This document shows positions 5,934 through 12,795 of a stretch of DNA of 15,165 nt, one piece after another (the stretch's first letter is position 1; each line of letters starts with the position of its first letter). Made by a program: the position numbers and the translations under genes. The notes beneath the pieces were generated by a model, which worked only from the letters and a program-made list of their open reading frames with translations, was not told where the DNA came from and did not search any database. This DNA comes from an archaeon (GTDB taxonomy: Archaea > EX4484-52 > B79-G9), in NCBI GenBank assembly GCA_030630425.1, contig DAOVNB010000005.1:1-15165 (forward strand). The letters are read 5' to 3'.

Positions 5934-8408
5934 TTATTGGTTTTTATCCTTTTCATCCCAGTCGTCAGGAACAATAGATGTTGCAATGACCACACCACCT
6001 ACAATTACAAGAAGGACGACAAAAATTATGATGAATGTATTGGAAGAACCGCTTGAAGGTATTTCTTCGCATTGTTCTTCATACCTACAGTCTGAGCAGT
6101 CGCAGGATTCACCCAAATCGCAGAACCCGTCACCGCAATAGTTTTCAATAGATTCTTCTGTGTCTGAGTTGTCTTCAGGCGTTGATGCCGCCTGTAATAC
6201 TGTTACAGATGTTTCTATTTCGTCTGCTTCTGTCTGAAGTGTGTCAAGGAGGTCTTTTGCTTCTAAATATTTTTCTGAGGCGTAAAGCGAATCCAGCTCA
6301 TTTATGCTTGCCTGCAAGCTTTCAAGAGATTCTTCAACATCGCCAATATATGTTCCTTCTTGCTGTAGTGTGAGTATTGTCTGATGCAGGGAAAGCCGTA
6401 AAGCGTTAAGATACTCAATATCATCTGCAAAGTCATCAAAAACAGTTACAATAAGGGTTGTGGAATAATCGGCATCATTAATTGTCAGGTTTATTGTTCC
6501 TGTGTATGTTCCGTCATCTTCGAATTCGTCCAGTTCTATTTCGATGTGTTCTGTATCGCCTGCGGGTATTTCAGGCGTGTAGGTTCCTATAACATAGTCT
6601 TTTAAATCTCCTTCAATATCTGCGGTGATGTTTTTGATTGCATATGTTCCGTTGTTTTCTATGGGAATTGTGATTGTTTCCTGGGTTTCTGTAAGAATCT
6701 CGAAATTGTGTTCAACATCGATTACAATGTTTGATGAGAGGAGAACATTTAATGAGATGGGAAGTTCGTATGTCTTGTCAGATGTGCTTATCTCAATAGT
6801 GCTTGTAAGCGTGCCTAACGGCATATCATCATCAGGAGTTATGACGATGTAAAAGTATGTATCCTCGCCTGCAGAGAGAGTTTCATCAAAATCGTCTGTG
6901 TCTAATGAAACATACCCTGTCAGGTTTTTAACATCAATGTCGATGCCGTCTATTGCGCTTCCTTCGTTTGTGATTGTTATTTTGGTTTTAACTTCATCAA
7001 GAGAATCTATATCTAAATCAATACTGTTTGGAGAGAATTCAAGATCTGTAGTAGTAGTTGTTGAATTTGTTACTGTAAAATATTTTGATTTTGTATAAAT
7101 AATATCATATTCATCTTTAAGTTCAATATCTACACGGTATTCTCCTATGTCTGCATCTGAATCTATATCAAAATATGCTTTTCTGTATTCATTTTCAACG
7201 GTTGTGTCCTCATTTTTGACTGTCAGCAATTTGTAGTTCTCAGGATCAGCGAATGTGAATTCCGCTTCACTTGGAGCGACAGCTGTTGAATTTACAAGCG
7301 CAGCACTTACAGATACTGTTTCTCCACGGGAATATATTTTCCGTATGTCTGTGATGTCAATGCTGTATTGCGGGTTTGCGTAGAAATAAGCGTATTCGTT
7401 ATATGTATAGCCGGTTGAATGTGTTATTGTGCTTTGGATACTGTAATATCCTGTCAGTTTGGGAACTGTAAAATTTTCTTTGTAATTGTTTGTCTCATTA
7501 AGAGTTATCTGGATTTCTGTGCCGTTTGGATACTCTATTGTTGTGTCAACATCTGTGATTGCGCCATAATGTAATGTATTTGTAAGCTCAATTGACAACA
7601 ATTCTTGGATTTTGGGCGATGTTTCGCTAACTGTAAGCGTTGCATAAAAAGGACGCGCCTTGTATATTGTGTATGTTCCTCCCAAAAAGTCGCCTGTGCT
7701 TGTTTCTTTTGCGATGAAGTCTATTATGCCTACCGGAATATCTACAGGTATTTCAAACCAATCATACCAGTAAGTTGAATATTCATCCAGCGTTATGTAA
7801 TTGTGTGCCTGGTCGATTATTCCGCCGGTTGTGATGTCCCTTACAGTGTAATATATATCCGCGTCAAAGGAATAATATGTGGGGCTAAAATCTCCGGTAT
7901 GAAGATACTCAATATTCATCAAAATTGAATTTCCGGGAGAAGCATAATAATCATAATAATAGGTTGATTGCTTGTGAAGTATGTTTTCTGCCGAATATAC
8001 AGAAACCGTAGTGATGTCCCTGTGCGTTTTTCCATTGTTGGAATTAAAGCAGGACGCGTTTATTTCAACAGAACCTGTTGATACTCCGTCAATAATTCCG
8101 CAATAAATATTTGGCTCTGTTGCTTCAAGGCCATAGGTTGAGAATGTTTCATTCAGTGTTGAAAAATACCCGGTTTTGGATGCCGCACCGTATGTGTATT
8201 TGTAATTTACCTCAAAATCGCTGCTACACACAGAAAAATCTGTCGGGACACAAAGAATAAAATCCGTATTTTTGGTAAAATTAGCGCCATAAGGTATTTT
8301 TATTGTGTTGCTTTCATCTATGAGTGTTTCATCAAGAACTATTTCTGCATTGGCAATTACAGGAATAAGCAACATTAAAATAATGAAACTAAACAAAACT
8401 TTGTTCAT
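5934..8408 (-). CDS. Large cell-surface protein: signal peptide, beta-repeat ectodomain, coiled coil, CGDG cysteine cluster, C-terminal membrane anchor
   Basis: An 824-residue exported protein. Residues 1-21 are a signal peptide (LFSFIILMLLIPVIANA, likely cut after ANA). Residues 22-450 are beta-rich with many Tyr and Thr. Residues 452-557 and 560-657 look like two NEW3/CARDB-like Ig-fold modules (VKTKITITNEG..., TITIPIENNGTYAIKNITA). Residues 660-740 form a helical coiled-coil hairpin. Residues 758-780 hold six cysteines in CGDGFCDLGESCDCSDC, a motif seen on archaeal surface proteins. Residues 791-811 span the membrane, followed by a charged cytoplasmic tail. About twelve N-x-S/T sequons (for example 43, 86, 117, 295, 304, 312, 373, 448, 495, 586, 593, 640) predict heavy N-glycosylation. 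It begins 9 nt after the methyltransferase stop codon, so the two are probably co-transcribed. Adhesion or a structural envelope role is plausible; no enzymatic motif is seen. Confidence 0.85.
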   Translation of the reverse strand: MNKVLFSFIILMLLIPVIANAEIVLDETLIDESNTIKIPYGANFTKNTDFILCVPTDFSVCSSDFEVNYKYTYGAASKTGYFSTLNETFSTYGLEATEPNIYCGIIDGVSTGSVEINASCFNSNNGKTHRDITTVSVYSAENILHKQSTYYYDYYASPGNSILMNIEYLHTGDFSPTYYSFDADIYYTVRDITTGGIIDQAHNYITLDEYSTYWYDWFEIPVDIPVGIIDFIAKETSTGDFLGGTYTIYKARPFYATLTVSETSPKIQELLSIELTNTLHYGAITDVDTTIEYPNGTEIQITLNETNNYKENFTVPKLTGYYSIQSTITHSTGYTYNEYAYFYANPQYSIDITDIRKIYSRGETVSVSAALVNSTAVAPSEAEFTFADPENYKLLTVKNEDTTVENEYRKAYFDIDSDADIGEYRVDIELKDEYDIIYTKSKYFTVTNSTTTTTDLEFSPNSIDLDIDSLDEVKTKITITNEGSAIDGIDIDVKNLTGYVSLDTDDFDETLSAGEDTYFYIVITPDDDMPLGTLTSTIEISTSDKTYELPISLNVLLSSNIVIDVEHNFEILTETQETITIPIENNGTYAIKNITADIEGDLKDYVIGTYTPEIPAGDTEHIEIELDEFEDDGTYTGTINLTINDADYSTTLIVTVFDDFADDIEYLNALRLSLHQTILTLQQEGTYIGDVEESLESLQASINELDSLYASEKYLEAKDLLDTLQTEADEIETSVTVLQAASTPEDNSDTEESIENYCGDGFCDLGESCDCSDCRYEEQCEEIPSSGSSNTFIIIFVVLLVIVGGVVIATSIVPDDWDEKDKNQ

Positions 8409-8417
8409 AAGATATTT

Positions 8418-9020
8418 TTAGTTGTCTCGGTTTATATGTTTTCCTTCAATTACGAGAAGAGTTTCAAAAAACAGCCTTTTTTCTGCAAGTATTTTAGCGC
8501 GAAATCCATTTTTTTCAAGAAAATCGATTGTTTTTTTGTGTTTGCCTAAAGAAGAGTCAACAACAACAATCCTGCCGCCGTCTTTTATGTGCGCAATTGC
8601 TTGTTTTAGAAATCTGTCAGTCACTTTTCTTCCATCTGCCCCGCCATCCCATGCAGCTGCAATGGGCTCGCCTGTTTTTTCTTCTGTAGGCACATAAGGC
8701 AGGTTGAAAACTATTAGGTCAAATTTTCCCCTTATTTTTTCAAAAAGGTCGCTTTTAAAGATTTTGACATTTGTGATGCTGTTTAATTCTGCATTTTTGC
8801 CTGCAAGCCTGACTGCCGTAGGGTTGATGTCAACACCAGTTACATGTCCTGCTATTTTCGCAAGAAACAAAGACACAATACCGGTGCCAATGCCTATTTC
8901 AAGAACAGTGTCTGTTTTTTTTGCGTTTATGTTTTCAAGGAGAAGAAAAGTATCGTCATCAGGCTCATAGACATCTTTACAGAATCTTATTTTAAGCCCT
9001 TTGTATTCAAACATGAACAT
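8418..9020 (-). CDS. HemK2/Mtq2-type protein-glutamine N5-methyltransferase
   Basis: A 200-residue class I SAM-dependent methyltransferase of the archaeal HemK-related group. The eukaryotic counterpart Mtq2/HemK2, with Trm112, methylates the GGQ glutamine of the release factor. Visible motifs are VYEPDDDTF (17-25), the SAM-binding EIGIGTG (41-47), the acidic GVDIN (62-66), the catalytic-loop NLPYVP (106-111) and AWDGGADGRKV (123-133), the last typical of this subgroup. The usual NPPY is NLPY here. Asn, Pro and Tyr are kept, so activity is likely. ATG 9020 is used; ATG 9014 two codons later is equally possible, and neither has a clear ribosome site. It lies 36 nt downstream of the thermosome stop, separated from it by a T-rich tract, and just upstream of the surface-protein gene. 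A broader lysine or small-molecule methyltransferase role cannot be excluded. Confidence 0.85.
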   Translation of the reverse strand: MFMFEYKGLKIRFCKDVYEPDDDTFLLLENINAKKTDTVLEIGIGTGIVSLFLAKIAGHVTGVDINPTAVRLAGKNAELNSITNVKIFKSDLFEKIRGKFDLIVFNLPYVPTEEKTGEPIAAAWDGGADGRKVTDRFLKQAIAHIKDGGRIVVVDSSLGKHKKTIDFLEKNGFRAKILAEKRLFFETLLVIEGKHINRDN

Positions 9021-9028
9021 ATGTTAGA

Positions 9029-9050
9029 AATAGAAAAAATAAAAAAAGAA
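9029..9050 (-). terminator. T-rich terminator after the thermosome gene
   Basis: Read on the minus strand, the sequence just past the thermosome stop is CTTCT7AT6C-like, two T-runs of six or seven. Such oligo-T tracts without a hairpin are the usual archaeal termination signal. Some read-through into the methyltransferase gene is possible, because no strong box A precedes that gene. Confidence 0.55.
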
Positions 9051-9056
9051 GGGCAT

Positions 9057-10721
9057 TTACATGCCCATGTCCATACCGGGAGGCATTCCGCCACCCATTC
9101 CAGGAGGCATACCTCCACCACCGGCACCGCCTGAAAGCTTTGATGCTGCAATTACATCGTCAATTCTGAGAATCATCTCTGCTGATTCTGCAGCGGATGA
9201 GATTGCCTGAGTCTTTATTTTCAGGGGCTCTATGACATTTAATGCGTTCATGTCCGTTATCTTGCCCTCAAAAACATTGATTCCTGTTGTCGCATGTCCT
9301 GCTTCGTGTTTTGAGCGCATTTCAACAAGCATGTCAATAGCGTCAAGGCCTGCGTTTTCTGCAAGGGTTCGAGGAATTGTTTCCATTGCGTTTGCAAATG
9401 CGTTTATTGCAAGCTGTTCCCTGCCGCCTACAGTGTCTGCGAATTTTCTTAGCTCTTTTGCGATTTCAGCTTCCGGAGCGCCACCGCCTGCAACTACTTT
9501 TCCTATTTCAAGCGCTGCTGCAACACCGCCGATAGCATCTTCTACTGCACGGTATATTTCTTCTACAACATGTTCTGTTCCGCCACGGACGAGCATAGAT
9601 ACAGATTTTGGGCTTTTACATTCCTGTACGAAAATCATTTCATCGCCGCCGATTTTGTTTTCTTCAACAAGGCCCGCAAAACCCAGATCGCTTTTTTCAA
9701 GGTCATTCAAGGATGTTACGATGTTTGCGCCTGTTGCACGGGCAAGAGCGGTCATGTCTGATTTCTTGACGCGCCTTGCTGCCATAATACCTTTTTTTGC
9801 AAGGAAATGCTGTGCCATATCGTCTATTCCTTTCTGGCAGAAAAGAACGGTTGTTCCTGAATCAACGACTTTTTCAACCATGTTTTTAAGCATTTTTTCT
9901 TCCTGCTCGACAAATGCCTGAAGCTGTGCCGGGTCGGTGATTCTAATCTGTGCGTCCGTTTCTGTTTCCTTCACTTCAAGAGCCACATCAAGAAGGGCGA
10001 TTTTTGCATCTTTTACTGTTGCGGGCATTCCTGTGTGCACTCTCTCCTTGTCAACTATTATGCCTTTAACAAGCCGGGTCTCGTCAGTTGATGCGCCTTC
10101 TTTTTTCTCTATTTTTACATTGTCAAGATCAATTACGACTTTTCCATTATTTGTCTCTGCAACTGATACAACTGCGTCAACTGCGATTTTTGCAAGAAAG
10201 TCTTTTGCTGCTTCAGCACTTTTTCCGGTCATTGCAGTCATTGCGATTTTGTTCAATGTGTCTTTGTCGTTGATAGTGACTGGTGCTGCAATCTTGTTTA
10301 CAACTTCAAGTGCTTTTTCTTTTGCAAGCCTGTAACCACGGGCTATTACTGTTGGGTGGATGTTTTGGTCAATAAGTGTTTCTGCTTCTTTTAGAAGGCT
10401 GCCTGCAATTATGACGGCGGTTGTTGTTCCGTCACCCACTTCAGAATTTTGGGTTTTTGCGACTTCTACAAGCATTTTAGCTGCAGGATGCTGGACATCC
10501 ATCTCTTCTAAAATTGTGACGCCGTCATTTGTAATTACAATATCTCCAAGAGAGTCTACAAGCATTTTGTCCATGCCTTTTGGCCCTAAAGTTGATTTCA
10601 CTGTATCTGCAATTGCTTTTGCAGCAGCGATATTTTGTTTTTGCGCGTTTTTGCCTGTGTCTCTTAAAGCACCTTCAGGCAGTATAAAAATCGGCTGTCC
10701 TCCGCTAGGTTGTCCGTTCAT
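9057..10721 (-). CDS. thsA: Thermosome subunit (group II chaperonin)
   Basis: A 554-residue subunit of the archaeal cytosolic chaperonin, a two-ring ATP-driven folding chamber. Signature motifs are LGPKGMDK (45-52), ITNDGVTI (63-70) and the ATPase GDGTTT (96-101). Later come VVAGGGAPE, the apical-domain helical protrusion region and a Gly/Met-rich tail of repeated GGMPPGM units, typical of chaperonins. The length is normal. The start is ATG 10721, nine bases after a perfect AGGAGG at 10731-10736. An upstream in-frame start at 10754 would add a basic extension that swallows this ribosome site. Only one subunit gene is in the window, so whether the ring is homo- or hetero-oligomeric cannot be judged; 'thsA' is the generic symbol. 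Upstream is an unusually long structured leader. Heat induction is expected for the family but no specific heat-shock operator was identified. Confidence 0.97.
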   Translation of the reverse strand: MNGQPSGGQPIFILPEGALRDTGKNAQKQNIAAAKAIADTVKSTLGPKGMDKMLVDSLGDIVITNDGVTILEEMDVQHPAAKMLVEVAKTQNSEVGDGTTTAVIIAGSLLKEAETLIDQNIHPTVIARGYRLAKEKALEVVNKIAAPVTINDKDTLNKIAMTAMTGKSAEAAKDFLAKIAVDAVVSVAETNNGKVVIDLDNVKIEKKEGASTDETRLVKGIIVDKERVHTGMPATVKDAKIALLDVALEVKETETDAQIRITDPAQLQAFVEQEEKMLKNMVEKVVDSGTTVLFCQKGIDDMAQHFLAKKGIMAARRVKKSDMTALARATGANIVTSLNDLEKSDLGFAGLVEENKIGGDEMIFVQECKSPKSVSMLVRGGTEHVVEEIYRAVEDAIGGVAAALEIGKVVAGGGAPEAEIAKELRKFADTVGGREQLAINAFANAMETIPRTLAENAGLDAIDMLVEMRSKHEAGHATTGINVFEGKITDMNALNVIEPLKIKTQAISSAAESAEMILRIDDVIAASKLSGGAGGGGMPPGMGGGMPPGMDMGM

Positions 10722-10730
10722 ATGTTTTCT

Positions 10731-10736
10731 CCTCCT
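10731..10736 (-). promoter_or_regulatory. Strong Shine-Dalgarno site deciding the thermosome start
   Basis: Minus-strand AGGAGG, with nine bases between it and ATG 10721. It is one of few perfect ribosome sites in this window, where most starts look leaderless. It agrees with a long untranslated leader on this mRNA. Confidence 0.8.
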
Positions 10737-10760
10737 AAAATTTCTTTTTTTCAAGAATCA

Positions 10761-10807
10761 TGAAACTTCGGTGAGATCACCGACTTCAGTCGGTGATTTA
10801 AGTTTCA
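10761..10807. mobile_element. Hairpin resembling an IS200/IS605-family element end (relic)
   Basis: An outer perfect 8-bp stem, TGAAACTT (10761-10768) and AAGTTTCA (10800-10807), encloses a 9-bp stem ATCACCGAC (10776-10784) and GTCGGTGAT (10789-10797) with a TTCA loop. The core GACTTCAGTC followed by TTTCAC is the kind of sequence found at the right end of many IS200/IS605 (TnpB-bearing) elements. No tnpA or tnpB reading frame lies nearby, so this would be a solo end or a non-autonomous derivative. CGGTGA occurs twice (10769-10774 and 10791-10796) and both copies can pair with TCACCG at 10777-10782, allowing two alternative folds. Assignment to the IS family is by memory of end motifs. Confidence 0.45.
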
Positions 10808-10810
10808 CGC

Positions 10811-10914
10811 TTTTCAACGCCTTCCTCTGCTGGCTATCTGCGAAAATCAAAGATTTTCGAGACCTCGCAAATCAAAGATTTGCAAGGAAGCCAGCAGCTT
10901 ACGGCGATTGAAAA
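10811..10914. repeat. Cloverleaf-like palindrome (three-way junction with two sister hairpins)
   Basis: The outer stem is TTTTCAACGCC (10811-10821) with GGCG-A-TTGAAAA (10903-10914), 11 pairs and one bulge. A second stem is CTGCTGGCT (10827-10835) with AGCCAGCAG (10889-10897), 9 pairs. Inside are two adjacent hairpins with AAA loops, CGAAAATC/GATTTTCG (10841-10859) and GCAAATC/GATTTGC (10867-10883). The second hairpin extends by CCT/AGG across one mismatch. The two share the core AAATCAAAGATTT, so one probably arose by duplication. It lies between the thermosome gene and its likely promoter, so it should be transcribed as part of the leader. It could be a mobile palindrome, an RNA regulatory element, or both. 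Confidence 0.65.
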
Positions 10915-10953
10915 TGAATATGTTTATGTGCGTATACAGAATTTGAATTAAAG

Positions 10954-10963
10954 TTTTATATAT
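10954..10963 (-). promoter_or_regulatory. Likely thermosome promoter (BRE and box A)
   Basis: Minus-strand AAAGAAACATATATAAAAC gives a purine-rich BRE-like stretch followed by a strong TATA box at 10954-10963. Transcription would begin near 10930-10935, leaving a leader of about 210 nt that includes both palindromic elements. No comparable box is seen nearer the ATG, although the A-rich stretch at 10740-10755 cannot be ruled out. Confidence 0.55.
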
Positions 10964-11006
10964 GTTTCTTTAAGGTTTTTGAAATTCCTTTTTGTTGGCT
11001 GTTCTT

Positions 11007-11849
11007 TTAAAAATTTTCAAGGACTTTTGATTTTAGCTGTTCTGCAATGCCTTTGTTCTTAAGAATTATTACGGTTATGTCGTATTTTTGTTTGAATATT
11101 ATGTTTGAAAGGGCGTTTAAATCCATATCAGGTACCGTTTTTGCGGCGTGTATTTTTTCAATCTTTTTGTTTAGTTCTAAGGGAAAATATATTTGTATTG
11201 CGATATCGTCAAAAACCACAAATTCGTAATTTACATCCATAGAAATACCCATTTTTGCAGGATATCCGAGTTTGTTGAAAAATTTTATACACCCAATTTC
11301 TGCAAGGCTTTTTGCGCCAAAAGACATATAAAATCGTGAGGGATTAATTATTTTTTTTAGAAGAGAATAATTGTTTTCATTTAAAACAATGGGCCACCAC
11401 GCATGTGTCCAATAAGAACAGCATGTGATGTCTTTTCTTTTTTTATCCAGGAGTGTTTTTTCAAAAAACAGTAATATGAAACGGTCCAGATTTGCGATGT
11501 TGTCAAAATGAATGGACTTTATTTTACTTTCTTCAATCAGTTTCCAATCGAATGATTGTAGTTTATTGACATAAGTATTTTCAAGTTTTGTTGCGAACTG
11601 TTGTATGTTTCGAATCCAGTCTATGTTGATTTGGTATTCTTTGTTATTTTTTTCAAGAACGCCGGTTTCTTCAAGGGACTTTAAGGTTTTATGAACTGAT
11701 TGGTATGTTATATGGGTTTTGTAGATTTTGCGCATCTTGTTGTGTATTTTTCTTGCAGTCAATGGCCAGTGAATGCTGAGCAAATAAATTATCGTATCTT
11801 TTGTTGACATGTTTTCCTGTGTTCCCGCCAATAGATTTTCGTAGACCAC
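11007..11849 (-). CDS. Winged-helix protein with unrecognised C-terminal domain
   Basis: A 280-residue cytoplasmic protein. After about 14 residues a winged-helix domain runs to about residue 78 (STKDTIIYLLSIHWPLTARK onward, recognition helix near TYQSVHKTLKSLEETGVL, wing near KNNKEYQ). A short helical linker leads to a 170-residue alpha/beta domain that I do not recognise, with CCSYWTHAWWP and EFVVFDDIAIQIYFP as its most distinctive stretches. It is probably a transcription regulator with a sensing or oligomerisation domain, TrmB-like in layout only. GTG 11849 is used because TTTAAAAT (11871-11878) is centred 26 nt upstream, matching leaderless genes here. ATG 11810, after AGGAAAAC, would give 267 residues and remains possible. 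Spot counts give 25-37% G+C, lower than in several neighbouring genes. The KaiC-like gene lies upstream on the same strand, 194 nt away. Confidence 0.75.
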   Translation of the reverse strand: MVYENLLAGTQENMSTKDTIIYLLSIHWPLTARKIHNKMRKIYKTHITYQSVHKTLKSLEETGVLEKNNKEYQINIDWIRNIQQFATKLENTYVNKLQSFDWKLIEESKIKSIHFDNIANLDRFILLFFEKTLLDKKRKDITCCSYWTHAWWPIVLNENNYSLLKKIINPSRFYMSFGAKSLAEIGCIKFFNKLGYPAKMGISMDVNYEFVVFDDIAIQIYFPLELNKKIEKIHAAKTVPDMDLNALSNIIFKQKYDITVIILKNKGIAEQLKSKVLENF

Positions 11850-11978
11850 GACATATATTGTTTTTTAATAATTTTAAACCTTTTGGTTGATTTTTTTTAA
11901 ACCGTCAATATATCCGTTCTTTTGATTAAATAGCCTTATTGCAGATGGACCTTGGGCTTGGTGGGAATCTGTGGGTGT

Positions 11979-12044
11979 TTCGCCCGCGAATTTTGCGGGC
12001 GAACCATTCGTTTCATTTAGAATGAGCAGTTGGCTGAAATGGTT
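11979..12044. repeat. Structured intergenic stretch: GC hairpin plus nested hairpin
   Basis: TTCGCCCGC (11979-11987) and GCGGGCGAA (11995-12003) form a perfect 9-bp GC-rich hairpin with a 7-nt loop. It is followed directly by AACCATT (12002-12008) and AATGGTT (12038-12044) enclosing TCATT-TAG-AATGA (12013-12025). The right end touches the KaiC-like stop codon, so on the minus strand this is that gene's 3' untranslated region. No T-run follows the GC hairpin on either strand. It may be a 3'-end structure or a small RNA. The rest of 11850-12043 shows only the promoter of the next gene and a G-rich stretch at 11941-11978. Confidence 0.5.
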
Positions 12045-12763
12045 TAACCAAGTATATTGTCATCAACAACATGCATGCCGTCTTTTTTAATTTCTAAAGG
12101 AAAAACGCCGTGTTTGTGATTTGTTCGCCGCATCTTTCTTACTTCTATATTTCTGAAAGCCCCTTCACCAACGCCTGTGTAGTAAAGCACAATGACCCCG
12201 TCTGCGATAAATTCCTCTACTCCGAAACGGGACAGCTTCTTTTCGTGGTCTTCGGGAATCTCTGCTGAAAGGACTGTTGTTGCTCCGGATTTTTTCAGGC
12301 TTTCGACAAGCTGGTAAAGCTTTTTTCTAATCTTGTATTCGTCGTTTATATACATGCCAAAAAGAGAAGTTGAATCAATCGCTATTCTTTTAAACCCGTT
12401 TACTGTAATGAGGTCCGCAATCCTTGTAGATATATCTGAAAGCTCAAAAGGATCAAAATATTCGCATTTAAAAGACCCGTCTTTTTCAAAGCGCTCAAAA
12501 TCCCAACCGTATTGTGCGGCATCCCCCTTGATTTCTTTAGGTGTTTCTTCAAGGGTTATAAAAAGGCCTTTTTCACCTTTTTGTAGGCCATCCCATAGAT
12601 ACTGCGATAAGAATGTTGTCTTTCCTGTTCCTGTTCCGCCGGAGACGAGAATAACAGAGCCTTTAGGTATGCCGCCGCAAACAAGTTTGTCTAATCCTTT
12701 GACACCCATAGTTACTCTTTCATCTTTTGTTATGCTTTCTTCTTTTGTTACTTTTTCTGCCAT
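12044..12763 (-). CDS. Single-domain KaiC-like RecA-superfamily ATPase
   Basis: A 239-residue ATPase of the KaiC/RadA class. Walker A is GGTGTGKT (42-49), the catalytic Glu pair is LEE (71-73), Walker B is RIAIDS (126-131), and RKMRRTNH (209-216) is the downstream basic motif usual in this group. A charged, Thr/Lys/Glu-rich leader (1-18) precedes the domain. It has one KaiC domain, unlike the two-domain cyanobacterial clock protein, and no kaiA or kaiB is near. A signalling or DNA/RNA-linked role is all that can be said. Archaeal single-domain KaiC proteins often accompany regulators, and a winged-helix gene lies downstream here. The start is ATG 12763, with TTTATATAC centred 27 nt upstream, so it is probably leaderless and expressed separately from the prenyl synthase gene that ends at 12796. 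Confidence 0.93.
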   Translation of the reverse strand: MAEKVTKEESITKDERVTMGVKGLDKLVCGGIPKGSVILVSGGTGTGKTTFLSQYLWDGLQKGEKGLFITLEETPKEIKGDAAQYGWDFERFEKDGSFKCEYFDPFELSDISTRIADLITVNGFKRIAIDSTSLFGMYINDEYKIRKKLYQLVESLKKSGATTVLSAEIPEDHEKKLSRFGVEEFIADGVIVLYYTGVGEGAFRNIEVRKMRRTNHKHGVFPLEIKKDGMHVVDDNILG

Positions 12764-12785
12764 ACTATGTTATTGGATAGAACCT

Positions 12786-12794
12786 GTATATAAA
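12786..12794 (-). promoter_or_regulatory. Box A promoter for the KaiC-like gene
   Basis: Minus-strand TTTATATAC is centred 27 nt before ATG 12763, the spacing of a leaderless gene. It lies just before and partly against the 3' end of the polyprenyl synthase gene (stop at 12796). Confidence 0.6.
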
Positions 12795-12795
12795 A

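Noticed and set aside
9232..10335. Long plus-strand open frames opposite the thermosome gene
   Set aside because: They are antisense shadows of a highly conserved gene; their Ser/Ala/Phe-rich products have no recognisable domain.
10360..10911. 183-codon plus-strand frame running into the palindromes
   Set aside because: Its first part is antisense to the thermosome gene and its tail merely translates the hairpins, so it is not a gene.
10811..10914. Cloverleaf-like palindrome as a tRNA
   Set aside because: No T-loop GTTCRA sequence, no 7-bp acceptor with CCA position, and three-base hairpin loops. It is not a tRNA.
11979..12003. GC hairpin as an intrinsic bacterial-type terminator
   Set aside because: No run of T follows the stem on either strand.
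12044..12763. Circadian-clock KaiC
   Set aside because: Only one KaiC domain is present, and no kaiA or kaiB is seen; the clock role does not follow.
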